A stretch of 36,872 nt of DNA from Oscillospiraceae bacterium (GCA_017396665.1 JAFQLH010000063.1:1-36872); one strand, 5' to 3'; shown: positions 8,438-16,645, counted from the stretch's first letter. The notes: generated from the sequence alone by a model not told the origin. Made by a program: numbers and translations.

Positions 8438-9607
8438 ATGGCAAACTACGTATTCACTTCGGAATCGGTAACTGAGGGACATCCTGACAAAATATGCGAC
8501 AAGATTTCCGATGCGGTGCTTGACGCAATGCTTGAGCAGGACCCTATGTCGAGAGTTGCCTGCGAAACTACTACTACAACAGGTATGATTATGGTTATGG
8601 GTGAAATCACCTCTAAGGCTGTTGTTGACATACCTGCAATTGCAAGAGAGACGGTAAGAGAAATCGGTTATGACAATGCGTTATACGGTTTTGACTGCAA
8701 CACCTGCTCTGTTATCACAACACTTGACAAGCAGTCCCCTGACATTGCTATGGGTGTTGACAACGCACTTGAGGGCAGAGAGGAAAACGCTTACGACACA
8801 GGTGCAGGCGACCAGGGTATGATGTTCGGTTATGCTTGTGATGAGACGCCTGAGCTTATGCCTTTGGCTATTTCTCTTTCCCACAAGCTGACAAGAAGAC
8901 TTACTGAGGTAAGAAAGAACGGCACTCTCCCATATCTTCGTCCGGACGGAAAGGCACAGGTTACTGTTGAATATGCTGACGGAAAGCCTTTCAGGGTTGA
9001 CACTGTTGTGGTTTCATCACAGCACAGCGAGGATGTTTCCTTAGAGCAGATTAGAGAAGACATTATCAAGAACGTTATCTTAGAGGTTATACCAAAGGAG
9101 CTTATTGATGACACAAGATACTTTGTAAATCCTACCGGCAGATTTGTTGTCGGCGGCCCACAGGGTGACAGCGGACTTACAGGAAGAAAGATTATTGTTG
9201 ACACATACGGCGGATACGCACGTCACGGCGGCGGAGCTTTCTCAGGAAAGGACCCTACCAAGGTTGACAGAAGTGCGGCTTATGCTGCAAGATATGTTGC
9301 TAAGAACATTGTTGCCGCAAAGCTTGCTTCAAAGTGTGAAATCCAGCTTGCATACGCTATCGGCGTTGCACATCCTGTATCTGTAATGGTTGACACCTTC
9401 GGCACAGGCAAGGTTTCTGATGAAAAGCTTGCAATGGCTATCGGCAAGGTATTTGACTTAAGACCTGCTGCTATCATTGACACTCTCAAGCTTCGCCGTC
9501 CTCAGTACAAGGAACTTGCTGCATACGGACACATGGGCAGAGAGGACCTTGATGTTATGTGGGAGAAGTGTGACAAGGTAGATGCTCTTCTTGAGGCTGT
9601 GAAATAA
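8438..9607 (+). CDS. metK: S-adenosylmethionine synthetase
   Basis: Makes SAM from methionine and ATP in the cytoplasm. The 389 residues match the family length. Signatures seen are [13 protein letters not shown] at the N-terminus (GHPDK 14-18), [12 protein letters not shown] in the middle, [13 protein letters not shown], and the phosphate-binding [22 protein letters not shown] 8438 is chosen because AAAGGAGG (8421-8428) precedes it. The frame is open further upstream, but that part is the riboswitch terminator. The product is the riboswitch ligand, so the loop is direct feedback. One of only two plus-strand genes here. Confidence 0.98.
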   Translation: MANYVFTSESVTEGHPDKICDKISDAVLDAMLEQDPMSRVACETTTTTGMIMVMGEITSKAVVDIPAIARETVREIGYDNALYGFDCNTCSVITTLDKQSPDIAMGVDNALEGREENAYDTGAGDQGMMFGYACDETPELMPLAISLSHKLTRRLTEVRKNGTLPYLRPDGKAQVTVEYADGKPFRVDTVVVSSQHSEDVSLEQIREDIIKNVILEVIPKELIDDTRYFVNPTGRFVVGGPQGDSGLTGRKIIVDTYGGYARHGGGAFSGKDPTKVDRSAAYAARYVAKNIVAAKLASKCEIQLAYAIGVAHPVSVMVDTFGTGKVSDEKLAMAIGKVFDLRPAAIIDTLKLRRPQYKELAAYGHMGREDLDVMWEKCDKVDALLEAVK

Positions 9608-9620
9608 GGAGGCATAGCTT

Positions 9621-10007
9621 ATGTTTCTGACAGAACACTGCGACGTTATTTACGCAAGCGAGCTCAACTGCGTTTTTGTAAAGTGGAAGAAATACTGCTG
9701 TCTTGAAGATTACCGCACTCCTCTGCGTCACGCTATTGACATTATGGCACAGCACGAGAGCTGCCACTACATAGCTGACACCCGTGACGGCTTTGAATGC
9801 TGTGACGAGGACACGCAGTGGGTAAACGAGACGTTTGCACAGGCGGCTTACAACGCAGGCTGCAGGCACATCTTCTTTATAAAGAACAAGGTCAGCAAGC
9901 TTGACAACGAGCTTTCAAACCAGTCGGCTTTACTTTCAAGATTATTTGAGGTGCATTACTGCGAGAGCTTTGATGATGTAAAGCTTATACTACTTTCAAG
10001 ATTATAA
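9621..10007 (+). CDS. Small STAS/SEC14-like (SpoIIAA-like) protein, function unknown
   Basis: A 128-residue soluble protein. A VKWKKY segment near residue 20, an aspartate-containing ADTRDGFE stretch in the middle followed by DTQWV, and a hydrophobic HIFFIK strand near the end resemble the SpoIIAA-like/STAS lipid-binding-like proteins, in which a W-K-x-Y/F strand and an acidic DTR loop recur. This is weak family recognition, so no function is assigned. It starts 13 bp after the metK stop with AGGAGG overlapping that stop region, so it is co-transcribed with metK and should be under the SAM riboswitch. A terminator follows immediately. Confidence 0.7.
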   Translation: MFLTEHCDVIYASELNCVFVKWKKYCCLEDYRTPLRHAIDIMAQHESCHYIADTRDGFECCDEDTQWVNETFAQAAYNAGCRHIFFIKNKVSKLDNELSNQSALLSRLFEVHYCESFDDVKLILLSRL

Positions 10008-10012
10008 AGAAA

Positions 10013-10047
10013 ACCGCTCATACCATATTGGTATGGGCGGTATTTTT
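10013..10047. terminator. Bidirectional terminator between the metK unit and gntR
   Basis: A 13-bp stem (10013-10025 with 10029-10041) has a 3-nt loop, a plus-strand T run on the right and a T-rich tract on the left. One G-U pair favours the plus-strand RNA. It overlaps the gntR stop codon, so it serves two convergent transcripts. Confidence 0.85.
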
Positions 10048-10702
10048 ATTCACTGACAGACTGCGACTGGAGATTTTCCTTTGCGTTTATTATATGCTCG
10101 GCTGTGAGCTTTTCTGCAAGTGCCGCGTCACGGCTTCGGATTGCCTCCAGGATTGCTCTATGCTCTGCGACTGTTTTTTCTGCTCTTCCCTGTGCCTGCA
10201 CAGAGATATCTCTTGCGTGTCTTATATAGTTATGGAAGTTTGTGAGCATAAAGCGCAGCGGTCTGCTTCTTGAGGAATCGTAGATAATCTTATGAAAATC
10301 TCCGTCGAGCTTTAAAAGCTGTTCGGTATCGTTCTTCATAAGGTAAAATTCCTGCAGGTCGGCAATTTTCTCAAGTGCTCGCAGCTCCTCGTCGGTAATC
10401 TTCTGGGTACAAAGCTTTGCGGCGAGTCCCTCGATGCTTATTCTTATTGCGTAGATATCCTCGATATCCTTCTCTGTAACGCCTACTACAACTGCACCTT
10501 TATTGGGAATATTGCGGACAAGTCCTTCAAGCTCGAGCTGCATAAGCGCTTCTCTTACGGGTGTTCTGCTGACGCCGAGCTCGTTTGAAATCTTAAGCTC
10601 AGAGAGGCTTTCGCCGTCCTTATATTCTCCGCTGAGTATTGCATCTTCTATTGCGTTGAAAACACGTATACGCAGTGAGCTGTTGTCTGTTTCCAAAAAC
10701 AT
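10046..10702 (-). CDS. GntR-family transcriptional regulator, FadR subfamily (FCD domain)
   Basis: A 218-residue DNA-binding regulator. Residues 11-70 form the winged helix-turn-helix (ELGVSRTPVREAL recognition region). Residues about 78-215 form the all-helical FCD sensor domain with its metal-binding set intact: Asp133 and His137 (D-x3-H), His181 and His203. FCD proteins with these residues usually sense small carboxylates through the metal. It follows the citrate-synthase-like gene by 4 bp, with its GGAGG overlapping that gene's stop, so the two form one operon. A FadR-type palindrome overlapping the operon promoter (12118-12143) is its likely operator, giving autoregulation; that link is inference. 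Confidence 0.92.
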   Translation of the reverse strand: MFLETDNSSLRIRVFNAIEDAILSGEYKDGESLSELKISNELGVSRTPVREALMQLELEGLVRNIPNKGAVVVGVTEKDIEDIYAIRISIEGLAAKLCTQKITDEELRALEKIADLQEFYLMKNDTEQLLKLDGDFHKIIYDSSRSRPLRFMLTNFHNYIRHARDISVQAQGRAEKTVAEHRAILEAIRSRDAALAEKLTAEHIINAKENLQSQSVSE

Positions 10703-10706
10703 AACG

Positions 10707-12095
10707 TTAGCCTCCTATTTTATCGAGAATATCTCTGCCGTAGAGGAGCATAAGTGCCTGGAGCTCTCCGTCGCTGATAACAGTTACTCTGCCGTTTGCG
10801 TACTCGTTATCGACCCACTCCTTAATCTTTGCGACACAAGGGTGCTTCTTTCCTACCTCGTTTTCCTCGCTGAGCTTATAGAAGCTGTTTATCCAGTGTG
10901 CAATTCCGGCAAGTCCTGAAACGGAGCTTACTGCAACGACCGGTGCACGGTTCAAAAACTTCTTTGTATCAAAGATATTATAAATCTCCTCATCCTTCAG
11001 GAGTCCGTCTGCGTGGATTCCTGCTCTTGTGAGGTTGAAGTTTCTTCCGACAAACGGAGTCATCGGTGGGAGCTCATAGCCTGTTTCCTTTTCGATATAC
11101 TCGGCAAGCTCGGTAATTACTGTTGTATCCATTCCGTCGAGAGTTCCCTTGAGAGACGCATCCTCAAACACCATAGCTTCCAGAGGAACGTTACCTGTTC
11201 TTTCGCCTATACCGAGGAGCGAGCAGTTAACCGCACCTGCACCATAGAGCCAAGCTGTTGTAGCATTGACAACGCCCTTATAAAAATCGTTGTGGCCGTG
11301 CCATTCGAGCATATCACTTGAAAAGCCTGCATAGTGCTGGAGTCCGTAGATAATACCCGAAACGCTTCTTGGGAGTGCGACACCTGCATAAGGGATACCG
11401 TAGCCCATTGTATCGCAGGCACGGATTTTTATAGGCACTCCGCTTTCCTCAGACAGCTTTCTAAGGGCGATTGCAAACGGTACTACAAAGCCGTAGAAGT
11501 CGGCTCTTGTTATATCCTCAAAGTGACATCTTGGCTTGAGGCCTGCGTCGATACAGTCCTTTACAACGCCGAGATACTTATCGAGTGCCTGCTTTCTTGT
11601 GAGGCCCATCTTATTGAAGATGTGATAGTCAGAGCAGGAAACGAGGACGCCCGTTTCCTTGATTCCTATATTCTTTACAAGCTCCAAGTCGCTCTTTGAG
11701 GCTCTTATCCATGTTGTGATTTCAGGGAACTGATAACCTAGTGCCATACATTTTTCAAGTGCTTCCCTATCCGCTTTTGAGTACACAAAGAACTCTGTTT
11801 GTCTTATAATACCCTTTTCTCCGCCGAGTCTGTGGAGCATCTTATATATTGTTTCAATCTGCTCAGGTGTATAAGGGGTTCTTGACTGCTGTCCGTCACG
11901 GAAGCTTGTATCCGTTATATAGATATTCTCCGGCATATTCATCGGGACATGTCTGTGGTTATAGGCAATCTTCGGGATATCGGTATATGGGAACATTTCT
12001 CTGAAAAGCTCAGGGCTTTCTACGTCGTGGAGGTCATATTCATATGGGTCAAACTCCAGGAGATTTGATTTCTTTGATGGTCTTATTTCTGTCAT
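10707..12095 (-). CDS. Re-citrate synthase-like / homocitrate synthase family enzyme
   Basis: An acyl-CoA-dependent aldol condensation enzyme of the DRE-TIM (isopropylmalate/homocitrate synthase) superfamily, 462 residues. Motifs seen are DTSFRDGQQ (62-70), HFEDITRAD (191-199), the metal-binding HGHND (266-270), LLGIGERTGN, and GIHADGLLK near residue 365. Overall it resembles the clostridial Re-citrate synthase described from Clostridium kluyveri more than LeuA: there is no LeuA regulatory domain, and an N-terminal FDPYEYDLHDVE segment is present. Re-citrate synthase makes citrate for glutamate synthesis in anaerobes that lack the usual enzyme. The start at 12095 has AGAAAGGA 9 bp before it; the frame continues open to 12170 through the promoter. 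Alternative: homocitrate synthase. Confidence in the family is high, in the exact substrate moderate. Confidence 0.85.
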   Translation of the reverse strand: MTEIRPSKKSNLLEFDPYEYDLHDVESPELFREMFPYTDIPKIAYNHRHVPMNMPENIYITDTSFRDGQQSRTPYTPEQIETIYKMLHRLGGEKGIIRQTEFFVYSKADREALEKCMALGYQFPEITTWIRASKSDLELVKNIGIKETGVLVSCSDYHIFNKMGLTRKQALDKYLGVVKDCIDAGLKPRCHFEDITRADFYGFVVPFAIALRKLSEESGVPIKIRACDTMGYGIPYAGVALPRSVSGIIYGLQHYAGFSSDMLEWHGHNDFYKGVVNATTAWLYGAGAVNCSLLGIGERTGNVPLEAMVFEDASLKGTLDGMDTTVITELAEYIEKETGYELPPMTPFVGRNFNLTRAGIHADGLLKDEEIYNIFDTKKFLNRAPVVAVSSVSGLAGIAHWINSFYKLSEENEVGKKHPCVAKIKEWVDNEYANGRVTVISDGELQALMLLYGRDILDKIGG

Positions 12096-12117
12096 ATCGG
12101 TAGTCCTTTCTGTGCAA

Positions 12118-12163
12118 TTGTATGATTGTATACAATTATACAGAAATACAATCTGTTTGTCAA
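12118..12163 (-). promoter_or_regulatory. Promoter with overlapping FadR/GntR-type operator for the citrate-synthase/gntR operon
   Basis: On the minus strand there is a -35 TTGACA (12158-12163), a 17-bp spacer and a -10 TATAAT (12135-12140). A perfect 12-bp palindrome, ATTGTATACAAT (12125-12136), overlaps the -10 and the start site. It is the centre of a 26-bp imperfect palindrome (12118-12143, 11 of 13 pairs). TTGTATACAA-type sites are typical of FadR-subfamily regulators, and the gntR gene is in the same operon. Confidence 0.85.
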
Positions 12164-12171
12164 GGGGCAAA

Positions 12172-12207
12172 ATATAAAAACAGCAGTATGCATAGCACCT
12201 GCTGTTT
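12172..12207 (-). terminator. Terminator of ribU
   Basis: A 9-bp stem (12178-12186 with 12199-12207) is followed on the minus strand by TTTTTATATTTT. It lies 31 bp after the ribU stop and just upstream of the next operon's promoter. Confidence 0.8.
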
Positions 12208-12238
12208 TCTCTCTTATGAATTTGTGATTTGTACTGCT

Positions 12239-12850
12239 TTAGTAACGTCCTTTAAGTATCGGTGAAAGAGGCTTATAGATAAGCACTGTCACAAGCGAGC
12301 AAACAATTCCCTTCGCCAGAGTGAACGGGATATTGAAGATACAAAGTGCCTGAAAAATGTTCTTTGTATCAGGGAGTATCTTCTGATAGAGAGACAGGAT
12401 TGCAGCTTCTCCGCCGTAAGCCTTGAAATAAATCGGGTAGACGATAAAGTAGTTGAGCGGAAGGCTTATAACAGTCATAACGATTGTTCCGACAACACAG
12501 CCTATAATCGCACTCTTCTTTGTTTTGTTCCTTTTGTAGATAAGCGAAGCGGTAAGCACGAAGCTTGCGCCGGAAATAAAGTCGAAGATATCGCCTATTC
12601 CCATTGTTGTACCCATACCCTTTACGAGAACGTGGACTATATTCTTTATAAGGCAGACGATGACGCCTTCGATTGGACCGAGTGCAAAGCCTGCAAGAAG
12701 TGTAATAACGTTTGACGGGTCAAACTTTAAAAAGCTCGGCAAGAGTATCGGTATCGGGAACTCGACAAAGCAGAATACTGCAATTGCTACAGCACTCAGC
12801 AGTGCCATTACGACGAGCTTTCTTGTTGTAAATATTGTTTTGCTGTTCAT
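12239..12850 (-). CDS. ribU: Riboflavin ECF transporter S component (RibU)
   Basis: The substrate-binding membrane subunit of an energy-coupling-factor transporter, 203 residues with about six hydrophobic segments. The N-terminal helix is followed by FPIPILLPSFLKFDPSN, and an LIKNIVHVLVKG stretch near residue 70 is typical of RibU. It works with the shared EcfA/A'/T module, which is not in this window. The specificity call rests on both the family resemblance and the FMN riboswitch directly upstream (12935-13049). AAGGAG lies 8 bp before ATG 12850. It is a single-gene unit ending at the terminator at 12172-12207. Confidence 0.93.
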   Translation of the reverse strand: MNSKTIFTTRKLVVMALLSAVAIAVFCFVEFPIPILLPSFLKFDPSNVITLLAGFALGPIEGVIVCLIKNIVHVLVKGMGTTMGIGDIFDFISGASFVLTASLIYKRNKTKKSAIIGCVVGTIVMTVISLPLNYFIVYPIYFKAYGGEAAILSLYQKILPDTKNIFQALCIFNIPFTLAKGIVCSLVTVLIYKPLSPILKGRY

Positions 12851-12879
12851 ACGAAATTCTCCTTAAAACTAATTTACGT

Positions 12880-13049
12880 ATGGCAAAAAGAAACGCCCCG
12901 AATAAACATACTCGGGGCGTAATGATTTTGTCTTACGTTTCTTTCATCCGGACTTTAACCGTCGGTTTCGGATTTTCACCGAATCAGCGCACTCTCATGC
13001 GGTCGAGGACTATAACCTCCGATGTGGAATTTCACCACCCCTGAAACAA
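12880..13049 (-). promoter_or_regulatory. FMN riboswitch (RFN element) with terminator, controlling ribU
   Basis: On the minus strand the aptamer runs from 13049 to 12935. Conserved RFN blocks are TTTCAGGGG, GGTGAAATTCC, the TCGGTGAAAATCCGA hairpin, CCGACGGTTAAAGTCCGGATGAAAGAA, and a closing P1 (GTTTC at 13047-13043 with GAAAC at 12941-12937). The expression platform is a 9-bp GC-rich terminator stem (12893-12901 with 12912-12920) followed by TTTCTTTTT. FMN binding should stop transcription before the riboflavin transporter. I cannot identify a clear promoter for it in the 28-bp gap before the upstream gene. Confidence 0.95.
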
Positions 13050-13076
13050 AGTTCATATTAAATTTTCACAAAAGGA

Positions 13077-13556
13077 TTACTCCTCTGTTTCTTCCTCTTC
13101 CTCGATATCGGAAAAGTCAAATTCGAGCTTTTCTCCACAGCCCGGGCAGTCGATGCTTCCGTCGTCGATTATGCTCTGGCAGAGGCAGATTGTATCGCCG
13201 CAGGTTGGGCATGTACACTCGTACATATCCTCATCCTCGTCTTCATAATCGTCGTCCTCGTCGTCATCGTCACAGCAATCGCAATCACAGTCGCAATCGC
13301 AATCGTCGTCACAGCAACAGCAGTCACAATCGTCATCGCCGTAGAAATCTTCTTCAAGGTCGCCAAGGTCCTCGTCGATAGCTTCAACAAGCTCTACTGT
13401 TTCAGTTACTTCATCAGAAATATCATAGATTGTATCTGACATTTCCTTGAGAACGTCTGCAATAGCAACTAAAATCTTGCCTTCCTTGGTTGTTGTATCA
13501 AGCTCAAGACCGTCCATGAGGCCCTTGAGGTATGCTACCTTTTCCATAAGCTCCAT
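13077..13556 (-). CDS. Acidic CD1247-N-terminal-domain-like protein with Cys/Asp repeat and zinc ribbon
   Basis: A 159-residue, strongly acidic protein. Residues 1-70 are helical and resemble the clostridial CD1247 N-terminal domain family, which typically sits behind efp (KVAYLKGLMDGL, then ...DLEEDFYG). Residues 77-95 are a Cys/Asp low-complexity tract with 11 cysteines. Residues 96-110 are almost all Asp/Glu. Two CxxC pairs (116/119 and 137/140) form a C-terminal zinc-ribbon-like module. Function is unknown; metal binding is likely from composition. It begins 34 bp after the efp stop with GGAGG before ATG 13556, so it is co-transcribed with efp. Confidence 0.85.
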   Translation of the reverse strand: MELMEKVAYLKGLMDGLELDTTTKEGKILVAIADVLKEMSDTIYDISDEVTETVELVEAIDEDLGDLEEDFYGDDDCDCCCCDDDCDCDCDCDCCDDDDEDDDYEDEDEDMYECTCPTCGDTICLCQSIIDDGSIDCPGCGEKLEFDFSDIEEEEETEE

Positions 13557-13590
13557 TGCTGAAAACCTCCTAATTAAGATTTAAGAAAGC

Positions 13591-14154
13591 TTACTTCTGT
13601 ACTCTTTCCATGTACTCGCAGGTTCTTGTATCAATTCTGATAAGCTCGCCCTCTTCGATGAAGAGTGGAACCTTGATTTCAGCACCTGTTTCGAGTGTTG
13701 CAGGCTTTGTAGCGTTTGTTGCTGTATTTCCTGCAAAGCCAGGGTCTGTCTTTTCAACTACGAGTTCAACAAAGTTTGGTGGTTCAACACCGAAAACCTG
13801 TCCCTTGTAGGAAAGAACCTTACAAATCATATTTTCCTTAACAAACTTAAAGCTGTCTGTAAGCTCAGACTGGTTAACAGGTACGAGCTCGTAGCTTTCA
13901 GGGTCCATAAAGTAGTAAAGGTCGCCGTCGCTGTAGCTGTACTCCATATCCTTTCTTTCAACATAAGCAGTTGGGAACTTAGCTGTTGGGTTGTATGTCT
14001 TTTCAACCACTGAACCTGTGATAACGTTTCTTACCTTAGTTCTAACGAAAGCAGCTCCCTTACCAGGCTTAACGTGCTGGAATTCAATAATCTGCATTAC
14101 GTTTCCGTCTTCTTCAAAAGTCATTCCGTTTCTGAAATCGCCGGCAGTAATCAT
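13591..14154 (-). CDS. efp: Elongation factor P
   Basis: Relieves ribosome stalling at polyproline stretches. The 187 residues match the family. The three beta-barrel domains are recognisable: N-terminal KOW-like domain (1-65), OB domain I (about 67-130) and OB domain II ending in [13 protein letters not shown]. The loop that reaches the peptidyl-transferase centre is KPGKG, with the modifiable Lys32. In Firmicutes this lysine may carry 5-aminopentanol, which the sequence does not show. It has its own promoter (14222-14250) and TTTGGAGG before ATG 14154. The neighbour upstream is pepP, the usual clostridial arrangement. Confidence 0.97.
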   Translation of the reverse strand: MITAGDFRNGMTFEEDGNVMQIIEFQHVKPGKGAAFVRTKVRNVITGSVVEKTYNPTAKFPTAYVERKDMEYSYSDGDLYYFMDPESYELVPVNQSELTDSFKFVKENMICKVLSYKGQVFGVEPPNFVELVVEKTDPGFAGNTATNATKPATLETGAEIKVPLFIEEGELIRIDTRTCEYMERVQK

Positions 14155-14221
14155 AGTAATTATACCTCCAAATGTTTTTCATAAATACAAAGCGGATTAC
14201 ACTCAGTATTACTTAGTTTCT

Positions 14222-14250
14222 ATTTTACCTTATTTTTAATCATTTTGCAA
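14222..14250 (-). promoter_or_regulatory. Promoter of efp
   Basis: On the minus strand there is a -35 TTGCAA (14245-14250), a 17-bp spacer and a -10 TAAAAT (14222-14227), 67 bp before the efp start. The match is good but below consensus. Confidence 0.65.
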
Positions 14251-14276
14251 GGGGTTTTGCATATTTTTTCGACTTT

Positions 14277-15344
14277 CTACAAAACTACGAGCTGTTTTGG
14301 GCATGAAGTTAGATTATTGCAACCCTCTTTTGTGAGCAAAACCATATCCTCTATTCTGACGCCCAGCTCACCGGGGACATATATTCCCGGTTCGACTGTT
14401 ACTATACAGCCTTCGGGGAGTATTTTTTCATATCTTGGAGAGGCATTCGGGAGCTCATGAATCTCAAGTCCGACGCCATGTCCGAGGCTATGTCCGAAGC
14501 AGTCCTTATAGCCTGCGTCGTTTATAATCTGTCTTGCGATGCCATCGAGCTCTTTTCCTGTGATACCGGCTTTTGCTTTATCTATTGCAGCAAGCTGGGC
14601 GGCAAGGACAGTATTATAGATATTTTCTGCCTTTTCGCTGACCTTACCCACAGCGACAGTTCTTGTCATATCGCTATGGTATCCGTCACAGACAGCTCCG
14701 AAGTCCATGAGCACAAATTCGCCCTCAGACACCTTCTTATCGCCCGGCACACCGTGCGGCATAGATGTATTGACACCGCTCAGTGCGATTGTTTCAAACG
14801 AGACGCCCTCAGAACCTCTTTTCTGCATTTCAAAATCGAGGTTCAGGGCGATTTCCCTTTCTGTTACGCCCACCTTTATAAAGTTCAGAGTTTCCTCCAG
14901 AGCTTTTTCTGCGATACGCTGGGCTTTGATTATACTCTGCACTTCCCTTGCCGATTTTATCATACGCATTTGCGACATAGCTTCGCTGAGCTTTTCGCTT
15001 TGCATAACCTCGGCAGAGAGCTTATTCTTGAGGTTTAAAAATGCTGAGAGGGTTATTGAGTCACTTTCTACTGCGACGGTTTTCGCGTTATGCTTTGTCA
15101 GAAGCTCGTTTATCTGCTCCATGAGTGAGCTTTCAAGGACAACCTCACAGCTTGTTACACAGCTTCTTGCCTTTTCTATATAGCGAAAATCTATTATGAG
15201 GTAAGCTTTTTCGGGAAACACGAGCAGCGTTCCTGCTGATGATTTCATATCCGTCAGGTACCGTCTGCTGACATCGCTTGTCACAAGGGCACAGTCTGCG
15301 ATATCTTTAAGCTTTCCGCAGAGGCCTTCTACTCTACTGTTCAT
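14277..15344 (-). CDS. pepP: Xaa-Pro aminopeptidase (M24 family)
   Basis: A 355-residue cytoplasmic metallopeptidase that removes an N-terminal residue before proline. The N-terminal creatinase-like domain covers about 1-125 and the pita-bread catalytic domain the rest. The dinuclear metal site is visible: MDFGAVCDGYHSDMTR (two Asp), GHSLGHGVGLEIHE (His), TVEPGIY (Glu) and GVRIEDMV (Glu). The start ATG at 15344 overlaps the end of aroQ by 11 bp, suggesting coupled translation. aroQ-pepP-efp is a common clostridial order. Alternative: Xaa-Pro dipeptidase (pepQ). Confidence 0.93.
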   Translation of the reverse strand: MNSRVEGLCGKLKDIADCALVTSDVSRRYLTDMKSSAGTLLVFPEKAYLIIDFRYIEKARSCVTSCEVVLESSLMEQINELLTKHNAKTVAVESDSITLSAFLNLKNKLSAEVMQSEKLSEAMSQMRMIKSAREVQSIIKAQRIAEKALEETLNFIKVGVTEREIALNLDFEMQKRGSEGVSFETIALSGVNTSMPHGVPGDKKVSEGEFVLMDFGAVCDGYHSDMTRTVAVGKVSEKAENIYNTVLAAQLAAIDKAKAGITGKELDGIARQIINDAGYKDCFGHSLGHGVGLEIHELPNASPRYEKILPEGCIVTVEPGIYVPGELGVRIEDMVLLTKEGCNNLTSCPKQLVVL

Positions 15345-15774
15345 TGAAAATCTCCTCTAATGCATCTACGCCCATAAGGTAGCTATTCTTACCGAAGCCG
15401 CAAATCTGTTTTTTGCAGACAGGCTCGATAACAGAGAGGTGTCTGAACTCCTCTCTCTTATGGATATCGCTCATATGGACCTCTATTACAGGTATTCTGA
15501 TAGCAGATATTGCGTCTCTTATAGCATAGCTGTAATGAGTATATGCGCCAGCGTTAATAACGATACCGTCCTTTGTTTTTCTTGCCTCGTGGAGCTTATC
15601 AATAATAGCGCCTTCGTGGTTTGACTGATATATTTCACAGTCGAAGCCTTTGTTGTTTGCATACTCACAGATTTCGTTGTTGATGCTTTCAAAGGTATCG
15701 CTGCCGTACACTCCGGGTTCTCTTTCGCCGAGGAGGTTAAGGTTAGGACCATGTATTACAAGAATTCTTTTCAT
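15334..15774 (-). CDS. aroQ: 3-dehydroquinate dehydratase, type II
   Basis: Third step of the shikimate pathway. The 146 residues match type II enzymes. The N-terminal IHGPNLNLLGEREPGVYG contains catalytic Tyr23 and the flexible-loop Arg18. NAGAYTHYS and EVHMSDIHKREEFRH supply the active-site Asn and His. It lies between the endonuclease IV-like gene (16 bp upstream) and pepP (overlapping) in one transcript. Confidence 0.97.
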   Translation of the reverse strand: MKRILVIHGPNLNLLGEREPGVYGSDTFESINNEICEYANNKGFDCEIYQSNHEGAIIDKLHEARKTKDGIVINAGAYTHYSYAIRDAISAIRIPVIEVHMSDIHKREEFRHLSVIEPVCKKQICGFGKNSYLMGVDALEEIFNEQ

Positions 15775-15790
15775 ATTCTTTTCCTTTCGT

Positions 15791-16645
15791 TTATCTTACT
15801 GACAGGTAATAGTTTTTCATTGCGAGGGCGTCTATATCCTGTGTTCCGGCACTTTCGCACACAAAGATTGGTGAGAGGTTCTTCTTTGCGACGATTTCCA
15901 TAAGAGGTTCAAAGTCGGGACCGTAGCCCTCGTTATTCTCAAAGGTCATATGCTTTTTCTCTCCGCCGGGGACTGTGAACATAATCTTCGAGAAGTGACT
16001 ATGGAACACCTTCAATCTGTCAGAGCCGATTTTATTTTCTACCTCGCAGAGTATTTTCTCATACTCCTCCTTGCCCTTGATAAAACCGAACTCTCTTGCG
16101 TTTAAATGTCCGAAATCTATACAAGGCACAAAGCTATCGTCGAGTCTGCAAAGCTCGAGCACTTCGTTTAAGTTACCGAGCTGGTTTACCTTTCCCATTG
16201 TTTCCGGGCAGAAGACAATCTCCTCAAAGCCCTGCTCTACAGCGGTTTTTCTTGCTCTGATAAGCGTATCCTTTGCAAGCTCCAGAGCTTCCTCTCTTGA
16301 AATCTTTGAACAGGAGCCGCTATGGATAACTATTCTTTCGGCGCCTATTCTTTTGGCTGCGTCGCAAGACTCCAATATATATCTTATGCTGTTATCTCTT
16401 TTTTCTTCTTCTATACTTGAGAGCGAGATAAAATACGGTGCGTGGAGTGACAGACTGATATCATTCTCCGAGGCTTTTTCCTTGAGTGCTACAGCAAGCG
16501 AGTCACTCACCTTTACACCTCTTCCGCACTGGTACTCATAGTGGTCGAGCCCCATTTCTTTCAGGTACAAAGGGGCACTGAGTGTTGATTTATACTTAGA
16601 CGAAAATCCGTCGCTGTTACCTGCCGGTCCGAATTTTGCTGACAC
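15791..16645 (-). CDS. Endonuclease IV-like TIM-barrel protein (AP endonuclease 2 family)
   Basis: A 284-residue protein of the Nfo/xylose-isomerase-like TIM barrel family. Most of the trinuclear zinc set of EndoIV can be seen: His in SLHAPYF, His in VIHSGS, Glu in PETMG, Asp and His in IDFGHLNA, His in FHSHF, and Glu in VCESAG. The position equivalent to the Asp of the EndoIV D-R-H motif is Lys here (EKKHMTF), so one zinc ligand is missing and activity is uncertain. The GTG start at 16645 has GGGAGG 7 bp before it. It follows the rpsU terminator closely, so expression may need readthrough. Confidence 0.8.
   Translation of the reverse strand: MSAKFGPAGNSDGFSSKYKSTLSAPLYLKEMGLDHYEYQCGRGVKVSDSLAVALKEKASENDISLSLHAPYFISLSSIEEEKRDNSIRYILESCDAAKRIGAERIVIHSGSCSKISREEALELAKDTLIRARKTAVEQGFEEIVFCPETMGKVNQLGNLNEVLELCRLDDSFVPCIDFGHLNAREFGFIKGKEEYEKILCEVENKIGSDRLKVFHSHFSKIMFTVPGGEKKHMTFENNEGYGPDFEPLMEIVAKKNLSPIFVCESAGTQDIDALAMKNYYLSVR

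Noticed and set aside
13262-13335. Trinucleotide-like repeat on the plus strand, considered as a CRISPR or microsatellite
   Set aside because: There are no regular spacers. The pattern follows Asp and Cys codons of a coding sequence.
13022-13381. Plus-strand frame rich in arginine and histidine (119 codons)
   Set aside because: It is the reverse strand of the Cys/Asp-rich protein; its odd composition comes from the Asp/Cys codons. There is no ribosome binding site and it overlaps the FMN riboswitch.
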